The notes: generated by a model not told the origin, from the letters alone. A stretch of 64,000 nucleotides of DNA from Ralstonia pickettii (GCF_000607165.1 NZ_JFZG01000026.1:62001-126000), one strand, 5' to 3'. Counted from the stretch's first letter, positions 19,131 to 29,440 are shown. Program-made: numbers and translations.

Positions 19131-20516
19131 TCAGCTGGCGGTACCGACGCGTTCAGCCAAGGCGTTCAGCAGCTTCTGATGTACGCCGCCGAATCCGCCG
19201 TTGCTCATGACAAGGACATGGTCGCCTGGGCGCGCGGTATCAGTGACGTCTGCGACCAGAGCGCCTAGATCAGAGAATGCCTTCGCGCGCTCCCCCAGCG
19301 GCGCCAACGCGCCAGCCAGATCCCAACCGATTGCATCGCGGCCATCGGCTGCCCCGTAAGCGAAGACTTGATCTGCTCCAGACAAGCTGTCCGGAAGCGC
19401 CTGTTTCATCACACCCAACTTCATGGTGTTTGAACGCGGCTCCAGTACCGCGAGAATGCGCCCCCTCCCTACGCGACGGCGCAGCCCCTCGATCGTCGTG
19501 CGAATGGCGGTCGGATGATGGGCAAAGTCGTCGTAGACGGTCACATCATTGACGGTGCCGCGTACTTCCATACGGCGTTTCACATTTTCGAAACGAGCCA
19601 GGCTTTCAATGGCTTGAGCAGGCGACACGCCGACGTGACGAGCGGCGGCAATCGCCGCCAGCCCGTTCATGCGGTTGTGATCGCCCTGAAGCGCCCAGCG
19701 GACCCGACCCTGCGGTTGGCCATTGAAAACCACGTCGAAGCTATCGTCTTCACCCAGGTTCGCGATTTCCCAACCGAGGTCGCCTTCTGCGCCGAATTGC
19801 TCGACTTCCGACCAACATCCGCGCTCAAGTACACGCTTCAGACTATCTTCGCGACTATTGACAAGCAGGCGGCCTTGACCGGGCACGGTGCGCACCAGGT
19901 GGTGAAATTGGGTTTCGATTGCGGCAAGATCGGGAAAGATATCGGCGTGATCGAACTCCAGGTTATTCAATATGGCAGTACGGGGGCGGTAATGGACGAA
20001 CTTGCTGCGCTTGTCGAAGAAGGCCGTGTCGTACTCGTCGGCCTCGATGACGAAGAAGTCGGATTCCGTGAGCCGCGCCGACAGCCCGAAGTTGCACGGC
20101 ACACCGCCCACCAGGAAGCCAGGGTTGTAGCCTGCGTCCTGCAGAATCCAGGCGAGCATCGACGTGGTGGTCGTTTTGCCATGCGTGCCTGCCACGGCAA
20201 GCACCCATTTCTGACGCAGTACGTTGTCACCCAGCCATTGCGGGCCGGAAATGTAGGGCAGATTGCGATCCAGGATGGCTTCCATCAGCGGATTGCCACG
20301 GGAGATCACGTTGCCGATGACGTACAGATCGGCGCCGATGGAGAGCTGTTCGGGGTCGAAGCCCTCAATCAGCTCGATACCTTGCGCCTCGAGCTGGGTG
20401 CTCATCGGCGGGTAGACGTTGGCGTCGCAGCCGGTGACGCGGTGACCGGCCTGGCGGGCAATCAAGGCAATGCCGCCCATGAAGGTGCCGCAGATTCCAA
20501 GGATGTGGATATGCAT
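19131..20516 (-). CDS. mpl: UDP-N-acetylmuramate:L-Ala-gamma-D-Glu-meso-DAP ligase
   Basis: A 461-residue Mur ligase that reattaches recycled murein tripeptide to UDP-MurNAc in the cytoplasm. It starts with the nucleotide-binding MHIHILGICGTFMGGIA. The ATP loop AVAGTHGKTTTTSMLAW follows, then the metal/substrate segment NLEFDHADIF and the C-terminal domain motif YDDFAHHPTAI. An in-frame ATG three codons upstream (MAPMHIH, 20525) is an alternative start. The gene diverges from the hypothetical at 20595. AmpD at 49.9 kb belongs to the same recycling pathway. Confidence 0.93.
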   Translation of the reverse strand: MHIHILGICGTFMGGIALIARQAGHRVTGCDANVYPPMSTQLEAQGIELIEGFDPEQLSIGADLYVIGNVISRGNPLMEAILDRNLPYISGPQWLGDNVLRQKWVLAVAGTHGKTTTTSMLAWILQDAGYNPGFLVGGVPCNFGLSARLTESDFFVIEADEYDTAFFDKRSKFVHYRPRTAILNNLEFDHADIFPDLAAIETQFHHLVRTVPGQGRLLVNSREDSLKRVLERGCWSEVEQFGAEGDLGWEIANLGEDDSFDVVFNGQPQGRVRWALQGDHNRMNGLAAIAAARHVGVSPAQAIESLARFENVKRRMEVRGTVNDVTVYDDFAHHPTAIRTTIEGLRRRVGRGRILAVLEPRSNTMKLGVMKQALPDSLSGADQVFAYGAADGRDAIGWDLAGALAPLGERAKAFSDLGALVADVTDTARPGDHVLVMSNGGFGGVHQKLLNALAERVGTAS

Positions 20517-20594
20517 GGGAGCCATCTCAACTTCGTTGCGCCGCATTGTACCTGCGGCTTCAGGCCGGCCCGCGCGCTTCAGTAAAATAGAGCC

Positions 20595-21269
20595 ATGTCC
20601 AAACGCCCCACCCTCGACCCCGCCCGCGTGCGGGAGGAAATTGCCATCACCGCCGCTCGCATGATCGCGGAAGACGGCGCCGACTACGCCACCGCCAAGC
20701 GCAAGGCTGCGCGCCAAGTGCTCGGTACGGAATCCCGCGCGCCCGGCGAATGGCTGCCGGACAATGAACAGGTCGAAACGGAAGTCCGCGAATACCAGGC
20801 GCTGTTCCAGGCCGAATCCCAGCCGCGCGTGCTGGCGTTGCTGCGCCGCATCGCACTGCTGCTGATGGAAGGGCTGGCAGTCCATCACCCGTATTTGGCG
20901 GGCGCGGTCTTCAACGGCACCGCCAGCGAGCACTCCGACATCCACCTGCAGGTCTTCTGCGACAGCCCGAAGGATGTGGCGATCTTCCTGCTCAACGCCG
21001 GCGTGGATTTCGACACAACAGAGAGCGCTCACTTCGCCGGCCGCGACGAAGTGGAAACGCTCAGCTTCCTATGGCGCGGCCAGTGGCCCGCGGGGGCCGA
21101 ATCCCGGGAGCTTGCGCGCGAGCTGCGCGCTGAAACAGGCACGCCTGTCGGCGTCCACATCGCCTTATACGACATGAACGATGTGCGCGGCGCGCGGCGC
21201 GCAGACGCCACCGGCAAGACCCAACGTGGCGACGCGGCGGCGGTGCGTGCCCTACTGTCGCAGGGGTGA
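20595..21269 (+). CDS. Conserved hypothetical protein, possibly nucleotidyltransferase-like
   Basis: A 224-residue soluble protein. The N-terminal ~60 residues are helical and charged (VREEIAITAARMIAEDGADY, ATAKRKAARQVLG). The middle contains GAVFNGTASEHSDIHLQVF, which looks like the G-x-S-D strand/helix of the minimal nucleotidyltransferase fold, but one of the expected acidic residues is not obvious. Its neighbours are divergent mpl and, 66 bp downstream, the TlpA-like gene. I recognise it as a conserved Burkholderiales protein of unknown function; the nucleotidyltransferase reading is tentative. Confidence 0.7.
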   Translation: MSKRPTLDPARVREEIAITAARMIAEDGADYATAKRKAARQVLGTESRAPGEWLPDNEQVETEVREYQALFQAESQPRVLALLRRIALLLMEGLAVHHPYLAGAVFNGTASEHSDIHLQVFCDSPKDVAIFLLNAGVDFDTTESAHFAGRDEVETLSFLWRGQWPAGAESRELARELRAETGTPVGVHIALYDMNDVRGARRADATGKTQRGDAAAVRALLSQG

Positions 21270-21335
21270 CCGGCCGACAGGAGTACAATCCCGCACGCTC
21301 CGCCTCTGTCTATATATAGAGACCTCCGCAAAACC

Positions 21336-21860
21336 ATGTCCCGCCGTACCACTCTGATTGCCCTGTTGATCGCTGGCCTGCTTGCCGCGGCGGCGGGCGT
21401 CTATTTCGGACATCGCGCCACCGAGCCCAAAACGCCGGCTGACAATGCCGTCACCGCCTTCTACGGCAGCAAGCTTCCAGACGCCAATGGCGCGCCCCTG
21501 GATCTGGCAGCTTTTCGTGGCCAGCCGGTGGTGATCAATTTCTGGGCACCGTGGTGCGGTCCTTGCGTGGAAGAAATGCCAGAGCTGTCCGCGCTGGCGC
21601 AGGAGCAGAAGGCCAAGGCAAAGTTTGTCGGCATCGGCATTGACTCGGCATCCAATATCCAGACGTTCTTGAGCAAGGTACACGTCACATACCCGATCGC
21701 GGTGGCGGGCTTTGGCGGGACAGAACTGGGCCGTCAGTTCGGCAACGAAGTCGGCGGCCTTCCGTTCACTGTGATTCTCAATGCACAAGGCGAAATCACG
21801 TTCCGAAAGATGGGCCGCGTGCATCCGGACGAACTGCGCGAGGCTTTGCAGCGCACGTGA
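21336..21860 (+). CDS. TlpA/ResA-type membrane-anchored thioredoxin
   Basis: A 174-residue protein with an uncleaved N-terminal signal anchor (about 5-24) and a periplasmic thioredoxin fold. The redox motif WAPWCGPC has its Cys pair at 74 and 77, and the cis-Pro region is NEVGGLPFTVIL. TlpA/ResA proteins reduce disulfides in the periplasm, often for cytochrome c or copper-site assembly; the partner here is unknown. A TA-rich palindrome (TCTATATATAGA, 21309-21320) lies in its leader. Confidence 0.88.
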   Translation: MSRRTTLIALLIAGLLAAAAGVYFGHRATEPKTPADNAVTAFYGSKLPDANGAPLDLAAFRGQPVVINFWAPWCGPCVEEMPELSALAQEQKAKAKFVGIGIDSASNIQTFLSKVHVTYPIAVAGFGGTELGRQFGNEVGGLPFTVILNAQGEITFRKMGRVHPDELREALQRT

Positions 21861-21869
21861 ATATACAAA

Positions 21870-21885
21870 AACGTCATATGACGTT
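21870..21885. repeat. Perfect 16-bp palindrome after the TlpA-like gene
   Basis: AACGTCATATGACGTT is its own reverse complement and lies 10 bp past the stop of the TlpA-like gene, about 100 bp upstream of the aroQ promoter. Perfect palindromes of this length and AT content often bind dimeric regulators, but no regulator gene is adjacent. Confidence 0.5.
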
Positions 21886-21940
21886 CATGTGCACGCAACT
21901 CCCCTTCTTCTGCGGCCAAAGCGTAGGCAGCGCCCTCAAG

Positions 21941-21974
21941 ATCGGTGAAAACACCGATTTCTCAAGACTTTTTT
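21941..21974 (+). terminator. Probable weak terminator after the TlpA-like gene
   Basis: A 7-bp stem (ATCGGTG/CACCGAT) closes an AAAA loop at 21941-21958. It is followed by TTTCTC and then a run of six T beginning at 21969. The separation from the main T run makes it weak. It overlaps the start of the aroQ promoter. Confidence 0.5.
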
Positions 21975-22001
21975 GACAAAAACTAGACAAAGCATTCTAA
22001 G
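21973..22001 (+). promoter_or_regulatory. Sigma-70-type promoter for aroQ-accB-accC
   Basis: A perfect TTGACA (21973-21978), a 17-bp spacer and TCTAAG (21996-22001, 4/6 match). Transcription would start near 22008, about 35 bases before the aroQ GTG. Confidence 0.6.
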
Positions 22002-22043
22002 TTGCTGTAAATTGCGCCCAACTTCGCTCAACCGGTCAAAACC

Positions 22044-22511
22044 GTGGCTGATAAACCCATCGCCAAAGCGCTTCGCAACGTGCTCGTACTGCACGGCCCG
22101 AACCTCAATTTACTGGGGACGCGCGAGCCGGAAGTCTATGGTGCAACCACCCTTGCCGACATCAACGCCGCCTTGGTCGAACGTGCCACGGCGCGCGGCG
22201 TGACGCTGGCGCACTTCCAGTCGAACCATGAAGGTGCGCTGGTTGACCGCATCCACGCCGCCAAGAGCGAAGGCATTGAATTCATCATCATCAATCCGGC
22301 CGCCTACACGCACACGAGCGTGGCCCTGCGCGACGCGCTGGCCGGCGTGGTGATCCCGTATATCGAAGTACATCTGTCCAACGTGCATCGTCGTGAGCCG
22401 TTCCGCCATCATTCGTATCTGGCAGACCAGGCGGTGGGCGTGATTTGCGGACTGGGCTGGCGCGGCTATCTCGCGGCACTGGACTTCGCAATTGACCAAC
22501 ACGGCGGCTGA
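22044..22511 (+). CDS. aroQ: 3-dehydroquinate dehydratase, type II
   Basis: A 155-residue type II dehydroquinase converting 3-dehydroquinate to 3-dehydroshikimate. The catalytic Tyr loop [18 protein letters not shown], the substrate segment [16 protein letters not shown], and [14 protein letters not shown] with its essential His are intact. The start is a GTG; no closer ATG preserves the first strand. It heads the aroQ-accB-accC-prmA cluster. Confidence 0.93.
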   Translation: MADKPIAKALRNVLVLHGPNLNLLGTREPEVYGATTLADINAALVERATARGVTLAHFQSNHEGALVDRIHAAKSEGIEFIIINPAAYTHTSVALRDALAGVVIPYIEVHLSNVHRREPFRHHSYLADQAVGVICGLGWRGYLAALDFAIDQHGG

Positions 22512-22653
22512 TCAGCCGTCTTCTTCCTTTTATTTCAACTACTTAACCAACGCAACGACGCCAGCGCCTGGAGCGCCTTTGACCGATGCGCGACTGAAGA
22601 GCCATTCGCGCGCATCCACTGCCCCAGACCGCCGACGCTGCAGGAGAACGTTC

Positions 22654-23118
22654 ATGGATTTGCGCAAGCTGAAAACGCTGATCGACCTGGTAGCCGAATC
22701 GGGCATTTCGGAACTCGAAGTGACCGAAGGCGAAGGCAAGGTCCGCATCGTCAAGTCGGCGCCACAAGTGATGGCGCCGATGCAATATGCGCCGATGCCC
22801 ATGCAGGCTGCACCGGCCGTCGGCGCACCCGCCGCCGCTCCGGCTGCCGTCGGCGCCGAAGCTGCTGCCCCGGCCCTGCCGGCTGGCCACATCGTGACGT
22901 CGCCAATGGTCGGTACGTTCTATCGCTCGCCCTCGCCGGGCGCGGCCGAGTTCGTCAAGGTGGGCGACACCGTCAAGGAAGGCCAGACGATCTGCATCAT
23001 CGAAGCGATGAAACTGCTCAACGAAATCGAAGCGGACAAGGCCGGCGTCATCAAGGAGATCCTGATCGACAACGGCCAGGCTGTGGAATACGGCCAACCG
23101 CTGTTCGTGATCGGCTGA
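22654..23118 (+). CDS. accB: Acetyl-CoA carboxylase biotin carboxyl carrier protein
   Basis: A 154-residue BCCP. The N-terminal helix ([20 protein letters not shown]) is followed by an Ala/Pro-rich mobile linker (about 40-78) and the biotinyl domain. The biotin attachment motif is EAMKLL with Lys120. It carries carboxybiotin between AccC and AccAD in fatty-acid synthesis. A strong AGGAGA ribosome site precedes the ATG. The 142-bp gap after aroQ carries no terminator I can see. Confidence 0.95.
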   Translation: MDLRKLKTLIDLVAESGISELEVTEGEGKVRIVKSAPQVMAPMQYAPMPMQAAPAVGAPAAAPAAVGAEAAAPALPAGHIVTSPMVGTFYRSPSPGAAEFVKVGDTVKEGQTICIIEAMKLLNEIEADKAGVIKEILIDNGQAVEYGQPLFVIG

Positions 23119-23254
23119 TCTTCCGGCATCTCACCGACTCTCATCGTGCGGCGCGCAGCGTGCCGCATCCGAGCGCGAGCCGGCGCACCCGGGCTGCCAC
23201 TGTGCGCGGCCCAGCCACAGCGCCCTCGCCTCTCCTTTTTGTAGCGAGAACACG

Positions 23255-24618
<1,364 letters not shown>

Positions 24619-24622
<4 letters not shown>

Positions 24623-25515
24623 CGTACCGCGAATGCGTGCTCGAAGTGGCGCGTGACGACGCCGAAGCGTTGTCCGAAGCCCTGTTTGATCTCGGCGCAC
24701 TGTCGGTCTCGGTGGAAGACGCCGATGCCGACACGCCCGAAGAGCAGCCGCTCTTTGGCGAGCCCGGCCACGAGCCGACACGCCTGGCGTGGAACCGCTC
24801 GCGCGTGGTTGCACTGCTCGCCGACGACGCCGATCCGGCACTGCTGGTGGCAGCCGCTGCCAACGAGATCAACCTGACGCCGCTGCCCGCGTACACCGTA
24901 CGCGAAGTCGAAGAACAGGACTGGGTTCGCGTCACGCAGTCGCAGTTCGAGCCCATTCATATTGGCGAGCACATCTGGGTCGTGCCGTCTTGGCACGACG
25001 CGCCAGAGCCCGATGCCGTGGTGCTGGAACTGGACCCGGGCCTCGCGTTCGGCACAGGCAGCCACCCGACCACGCGCCTGTGCATGGAATGGCTGGAGCA
25101 GCACGTGCAGCCTGGCGAACGCACGCTCGACTACGGCTGTGGCTCGGGCATCCTGGCCATCGTCGCCAAGAAGCTGGGCGCCGGTGAAACCGTCGGTGTC
25201 GACATCGATCCGAACGCGGTGGAAGCCTCGCGCTACAACGCCGAGCGCAACCACGTCGAAGCCACCTTCGCTCTGCCCGACGACGCACCGGAAGGTACGT
25301 TCGATCTGGTCGTCGCCAACATCCTGTCGAACCCGCTCAAGCTGATGGCAGCCATGTTGTGCGCGCGCGTGCGCCCGGGCGGCCGGCTGATTCTCTCGGG
25401 CGTGCTCGAGCGCCAGGCCGAAGAAGTGGCCGCCGCGTATGCCTCGGTCATTCCACTCACCGTGTGGCGTGCACGTGACGGCTGGGTCTGCCTGCACGGT
25501 GTGAAGCCCGCGTAA
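24619..25515 (+). CDS. prmA: Ribosomal protein L11 methyltransferase
   Basis: A 298-residue SAM-dependent methyltransferase that trimethylates L11. The N-terminal ~80-residue domain ([20 protein letters not shown]) is the L11-recognition part. The catalytic domain shows [20 protein letters not shown], the SAM motif [19 protein letters not shown] and [10 protein letters not shown]. The start is the GTG overlapping the accC stop, which suggests translational coupling. Confidence 0.93.
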
Positions 25516-25529
25516 TTTCAAGGTATTGC

Positions 25530-25564
25530 GCGCCAGTGTCGCCTGCAAAGGTCGACGCTGGCGC
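25530..25564 (+). repeat. Hairpin between prmA and the DUF3426 gene
   Basis: GCGCCAGTGTCG (25530-25541) can pair with CGACGCTGGCGC (25553-25564) with one G-T-type mismatch and an 11-base loop. No T run follows directly, so it is at best a partial terminator or processing site. Confidence 0.4.
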
Positions 25565-25611
25565 CGCTGTCTGCAATACTCGCGCGGTCGGCATTTTTCT
25601 CCTCGTCCCGC

Positions 25612-27060
25612 ATGGCAACTGCGCCACAAGCTGCGCCACGTTTGGCCGCCCGCTGTCCCAACTGCCAAACCGCATTCCGCGTTGTCGCCGATCAGCTTCG
25701 GCTGCGCGGCGGGCTCGTCCGTTGCGGCCGCTGCAATCACGTCTTCGATGGCCGCGATCACCTGATCGAGCTTGGCGCCGTGCTCACGCCTGCGGCGCCG
25801 ACCGCCGAAGCACCGCAGCCACAGCAATCGCCGGAACACGCCGCGCGCATAGCGCCGCTCTCAACGCCCGCCACCCCTGAACCGGAAACGCCCGCGGCGC
25901 CGCCTGCAGCAGAGGACGATCACGGCTTCGGCATGACGCTGATCTGGGAAGAAGACGTTCCAGAAGAAGGCATCGCCGAAGTGCATCTGGGGGAAGTTGA
26001 AGGCGCAACACCCGCGCCCGACGTGCAATCGACTGCGCCGGACACGCGCCCGCTACCGGACGAGGCGCCAATCGAGCACGCTGCCGAGCCTGCCGCCGAG
26101 CCCGCACAGCAGGCACCGCAACCCGAACAGCCCGCCGCTCCCGCCGCTCCCGCCGATCCGTTCCACGGCCTGCCGCCGATCCGCGACCTCGACGACGAGG
26201 AAGACGCGTTCGCCGCCGCCGTGCCCAAGCAGCCGTCGGCAGACCTGCCGGTAGAGCCGGCCATCGCGCCCCCGGCACCTCCGGCAGCGGCACCGTCCAC
26301 GCCGGCAGCCGTCGCATCCCCGAAGCCCGAGGCGGAGAAGCACGATTCGGTCTGGATGCGCCACGAAACCGATCCGCACACGCTTTTTGCGCCGGTGCCG
26401 CGCCGCCATGGTCAAGCACGTCGCACGCAAGCCGAGCCGACCGGCCCGGCGCCGCAGCGCACGCTGACCGGTGCTCCACGTCCGCGCAAGGCGCGTGGGC
26501 CGAATCATGGTGTCTCTGCCGCGACGCTGGATTTTCTGCGTGCCGCGCAGGCCCGCGAGCAGGCACGCAAAACCACCGGACGCCGTGCCCTCGCGCGCAT
26601 CGCGATCGGCTTGCTGACGGTGCTGGCGGTGGCGCAGATGCTCTTCCTGGCGCGCGCCGAGATCGCGCGCCGCGTGCCCTCCACACGCCCGATGTTGGAA
26701 GCCCTGTGCCAGCCACTGCGCTGCACGATCGCGCCGCCGCGTGATCTCGATGCATTGCAGATCGAATCCTCGCAACTGCAGCGGCAAGAAGGCGATGCAT
26801 CCGACCAGTACGTACTGACGGCTACGTTGCGCAACCGCGCCGGCGGCCCCATCGCCCTGCCGGCCATCGAGCTGGTAACAACGGACCTGCAAGACCAACT
26901 GCTCTCGCGCCGCGCGCTGCTGCCCACCGACTACCTGAACCCGACCGACAGTGCATACAGCAAGTCAGGGCTGCCCGCCCGCGCCGAATTACCGATTCGG
27001 GTACGATTCCAATCCCAGCGCCCGACGGCCAACTACCGGGTCCTGATTTTTTACCCCTGA
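25612..27060 (+). CDS. Zinc-ribbon and DUF3426 domain membrane protein
   Basis: A 482-residue protein. An N-terminal MJ0042-type zinc ribbon has Cys pairs at 15/18 and 38/41 (CPNCQTAFRV, VRCGRCNHVF). About 230 residues of low-complexity Pro/Ala/Glu linker follow. One membrane helix (about 320-342, ALARIAIGLLTVLAVAQMLF) precedes a C-terminal DUF3426 domain (about 370-482). Function is unknown; the position after prmA is conserved in Burkholderiales. The ATG follows a CTCC-rich leader with no strong ribosome site. Confidence 0.85.
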   Translation: MATAPQAAPRLAARCPNCQTAFRVVADQLRLRGGLVRCGRCNHVFDGRDHLIELGAVLTPAAPTAEAPQPQQSPEHAARIAPLSTPATPEPETPAAPPAAEDDHGFGMTLIWEEDVPEEGIAEVHLGEVEGATPAPDVQSTAPDTRPLPDEAPIEHAAEPAAEPAQQAPQPEQPAAPAAPADPFHGLPPIRDLDDEEDAFAAAVPKQPSADLPVEPAIAPPAPPAAAPSTPAAVASPKPEAEKHDSVWMRHETDPHTLFAPVPRRHGQARRTQAEPTGPAPQRTLTGAPRPRKARGPNHGVSAATLDFLRAAQAREQARKTTGRRALARIAIGLLTVLAVAQMLFLARAEIARRVPSTRPMLEALCQPLRCTIAPPRDLDALQIESSQLQRQEGDASDQYVLTATLRNRAGGPIALPAIELVTTDLQDQLLSRRALLPTDYLNPTDSAYSKSGLPARAELPIRVRFQSQRPTANYRVLIFYP

Positions 27061-27079
27061 ATCTTCACCCCTGGCTTAG

Positions 27080-27149
27080 AGCCGCTAACAAGACCCTGCC
27101 GGCCGAGCGGGCCGACGCAGATGCCAGCAGGGTCCTGTTAGCGGCTTTT
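27080..27149 (+). terminator. Long hairpin between the DUF3426 gene and tpx (terminator or attenuator)
   Basis: Twenty-base arms at 27080-27099 and 27127-27146 match at 19 of 20 positions (AGCCGCTAACA... / ...TGTTAGCGGCT). A smaller stem (CGGCC/GGCCG) lies inside the loop and a T run ends at 27148. It is much longer than the other terminators in the window. It sits only ~32 bp before the tpx start, so tpx must either be read through it or start transcription within it. Confidence 0.65.
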
Positions 27150-27181
27150 CCCCAACACGTATCAAAGGAAGGAGTAACACC

Positions 27182-27682
27182 ATGGCAAACGTGACCCTTG
27201 GCGGCAACCCGATCGAAGTCGGCGGCCAATTCCCGACCGCAGGCTCGAAGGCTCCGGCATTCACGCTGGTCGGCGCAGACCTGAAAGACGTCTCGCTCGC
27301 TGACTTTGCCGGCAAGCGCAAGGTCTTGAACATCGTGCCGAGCCTGGACACCCCGGTGTGCGCCACCTCCACGCGCAAGTTCAACGAAGCCGCTGCCAAG
27401 CTGGATAACACCGTCGTGCTCTCCATCTCTGCTGACCTGCCGTTCGCGGCCGGCCGCTTCTGCACCACCGAAGGCATCGCCAATGTGAAGCCGCTGTCGA
27501 CCTTCCGCGACAAGGGTTTCAAGCAAGCCTACGGCGTCGACATCACGTCGGGCCCGCTGGCTGGCGTGACTGCGCGTGCCGTGGTTGTGCTCGACGCCAA
27601 CGACAACGTCCTGTACTCGCAACTCGTGCCCGAAATCAAGGACGAGCCGAACTACGACGCTGCCCTGGCTGCGCTGAAGTAA
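27182..27682 (+). CDS. tpx: Thiol peroxidase (atypical 2-Cys peroxiredoxin)
   Basis: A 166-residue peroxidase reducing alkyl hydroperoxides and H2O2 with thioredoxin. The peroxidatic site [14 protein letters not shown] places Cys60; the resolving Cys94 is in GRFCTTEG. The usual start [15 protein letters not shown] is kept. A strong GGAAGGAG ribosome site sits just upstream, consistent with high expression. No oxidative regulator gene is adjacent. Confidence 0.95.
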   Translation: MANVTLGGNPIEVGGQFPTAGSKAPAFTLVGADLKDVSLADFAGKRKVLNIVPSLDTPVCATSTRKFNEAAAKLDNTVVLSISADLPFAAGRFCTTEGIANVKPLSTFRDKGFKQAYGVDITSGPLAGVTARAVVVLDANDNVLYSQLVPEIKDEPNYDAALAALK

Positions 27683-27699
27683 GCTGAACTGATTGCATG

Positions 27700-27754
27700 G
27701 AGACCGGCTTCCGGTCTCTCGTTCATCACACGGCCGTCCACTGGGCGGCCGTGT
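27700..27754 (+). repeat. Two adjacent hairpins between tpx and the PfkB kinase gene
   Basis: The first hairpin is GAGACCGG/CCGGTCTC with a 3-base loop (27700-27718). The second is ACACGGCCG/CGGCCGTGT with a 9-base loop (27728-27754). Neither has a T run. They could slow or partly end tpx transcription, or stabilise the tpx mRNA end. Confidence 0.5.
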
Positions 27755-27774
27755 CATATCTGGAGTGCTTCAAT

Positions 27775-28710
27775 ATGGCCAGCGTGATCTGCGGCTCGGT
27801 TGCCTACGACACCATCATGACGTTCGACGGACACTTCCGCGAACACATCCTGCCCGACAAGATTCACATCCTGAACGTTTCCTTTCTGGTGCCGACCATG
27901 CGCCGGGAGTTCGGTGGCTGCGCAGGCAACATCGCCTTCACGCTGAAGATGCTCGGCGGCGACCCCATCATCATGGGCACGGTCGGCCAGGATGCAGGCC
28001 CGTATCTGGACTATCTGCAGAAGCTCGGTATCTCGACAGCGCATGTCACGGAGGTTCCGGACACGTTCACCGCGCAAGCGATGATCACGACCGACCGAGA
28101 CAACAACCAGATCACCGCGTTTCACCCAGGCGCGATGAGCCATTCGAGCATCAATTCGGTCAAGAATGCGCTGCCAGCCAGGCTCGGCCTCGTTGGCCCC
28201 GACAGCCGCGAAGGCATGCTCCACCACGCGACGCAATTTGCCGAATCCGGCGTGCCGTTCATCTTTGATCTGGGCCAGGCAATGCCGCTGTTTGACGGCG
28301 CTGACCTCCGCCACTTCGTTGAACTCGCCAGCTACGTGGTGGTCAATGACTACGAAGCGCAGGTCATGCTGTCACGCACGGGCTACAGTGCGGCAGAACT
28401 TGCGCAGCGCGTCGAGGCTTACATCGTCACGCGCGGGGAAGAAGGGGCGGAGATTTACGCCGGCGGCAAGCAGTACACTATTCCGGCCGTGCCGGCCGAA
28501 CGTGTGGTCGACCCGACCGGTTGCGGCGACGCGTTCCGCGGCGGCCTGCTCTACGGCATCGAGAACGGCCTGGATTGGGACACCACCGGCCGCCTCGCCA
28601 GCCTGATGGGCTCACTCAAGATCGCTTGCCAAGGCCCGCAAAATCACGGCCTGCCCGTCGACGAAATTGCGCGGCGCTTTGAATCCGCTTTCGGGTACCG
28701 GTATCAATAA
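27775..28710 (+). CDS. PfkB-family carbohydrate/nucleoside kinase
   Basis: A 311-residue ribokinase-fold kinase. The N-terminal PfkB motif appears as FGGCAGNIAFTLKMLGG and the C-terminal signature, with the catalytic Asp, as DPTGCGDAFRGGLLYG. The family includes ribokinase, fructokinase and adenosine kinase. The substrate cannot be set from these motifs; adenosine kinase is a common label for close Burkholderiales relatives. It starts at the ATG after GGAGTGCTTCAAT and is probably transcribed with the lipoprotein gene 9 bp downstream. Confidence 0.85.
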   Translation: MASVICGSVAYDTIMTFDGHFREHILPDKIHILNVSFLVPTMRREFGGCAGNIAFTLKMLGGDPIIMGTVGQDAGPYLDYLQKLGISTAHVTEVPDTFTAQAMITTDRDNNQITAFHPGAMSHSSINSVKNALPARLGLVGPDSREGMLHHATQFAESGVPFIFDLGQAMPLFDGADLRHFVELASYVVVNDYEAQVMLSRTGYSAAELAQRVEAYIVTRGEEGAEIYAGGKQYTIPAVPAERVVDPTGCGDAFRGGLLYGIENGLDWDTTGRLASLMGSLKIACQGPQNHGLPVDEIARRFESAFGYRYQ

Positions 28711-28719
28711 GGAATCAAC

Positions 28720-29187
28720 ATGAAACCCATCTATCGCATCGGCGCCGCGACTCTGCTGGTCGCCGCCCTTGGCCTGCAAGGCTGCGCCATGGGCACCAAC
28801 TCCAACAGCGCTTACACCTCGGGTCAGGCGCAGCGCGAGCAGACCGTGCGCTTCGGTACGGTAGATTCCGTGCGCAATGTCGTGATCGACCGTGAACAGA
28901 CCGGCGTTGGCACCATTGCCGGCGGCGCGATCGGCGGCATCGGTTCGGCAGCAGCCATCGGGCGCGGCAACGGCTCGGTGGCGGCGGGTGTGCTCGGTGC
29001 GATTCTCGGTGGCGTTGCAGGCAGCGCGCTCGAGGGTCAGATGAACAAGCGTCCAGGCCTGGAAATCACGGTCAAGCTCGACAACGGCGAGTACCGCGCG
29101 ATCACGCAAGACGCCGACGAGGCCTTCCGCCCTGGGGAGCGCGTGCGTCTGCTCTCATCGGGTGGCGTGACGCGCGTCACGCACTGA
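28720..29187 (+). CDS. Glycine-zipper 2TM outer-membrane lipoprotein (SlyB/Pcp-like)
   Basis: A 155-residue lipoprotein. The signal ends in a lipobox (LQGC, Cys22). The middle is a glycine zipper (GTIAGGAIGGIG, then GVLGAILGGVAGSALEGQM), a short double-pass helix hairpin. The C-terminal ~45 residues form a small beta domain (EITVKLDNGEYRAI). SlyB-like proteins stabilise the outer membrane. It follows the kinase gene by 9 bp and is closed by the terminator at 29226-29264. Confidence 0.85.
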   Translation: MKPIYRIGAATLLVAALGLQGCAMGTNSNSAYTSGQAQREQTVRFGTVDSVRNVVIDREQTGVGTIAGGAIGGIGSAAAIGRGNGSVAAGVLGAILGGVAGSALEGQMNKRPGLEITVKLDNGEYRAITQDADEAFRPGERVRLLSSGGVTRVTH

Positions 29188-29225
29188 TCGACAACGCTCG
29201 GCTGATAGGCCGAGGGCTTTATCGG

Positions 29226-29264
29226 AAACACCGCATCGGCATCGCGCCGGTGCGGTGTTTTTTT
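29226..29264 (+). terminator. Intrinsic terminator after the SlyB-like gene
   Basis: AAACACCGCATCGG pairs with CCGGTGCGGTGTTT (13 of 14) with a 7-base loop. The T run extends from the right arm, giving seven T in all. Confidence 0.9.
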
Positions 29265-29300
29265 GCCTGCGAGAAACGTATGCGCGATGCTCGGGGCAAG

Positions 29301-29335
29301 AAAAAGCCCGCCGAGGCGTGAGCCGATCGGCGGGC
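29301..29335 (-). terminator. Terminator of the histone H1-like gene
   Basis: GCCCGCCGA (29306-29314) pairs with TCGGCGGGC (29327-29335). On the minus strand a run of five T follows. It lies about 105 bp past the stop. Two further small hairpins (29339-29358, and CGGATA/TATCCG near 29362-29378) sit in the 3' untranslated stretch. Confidence 0.8.
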
Positions 29336-29440
29336 GGTGCAAGACACTGAGGTCTTGCGGACCGGATACGCAGTATCCGATCAGGTGGGCGCGACTTGCG
29401 CGCCGCTGTGGTCCCGGAGGATCACCGTCGTAAGAATGAC

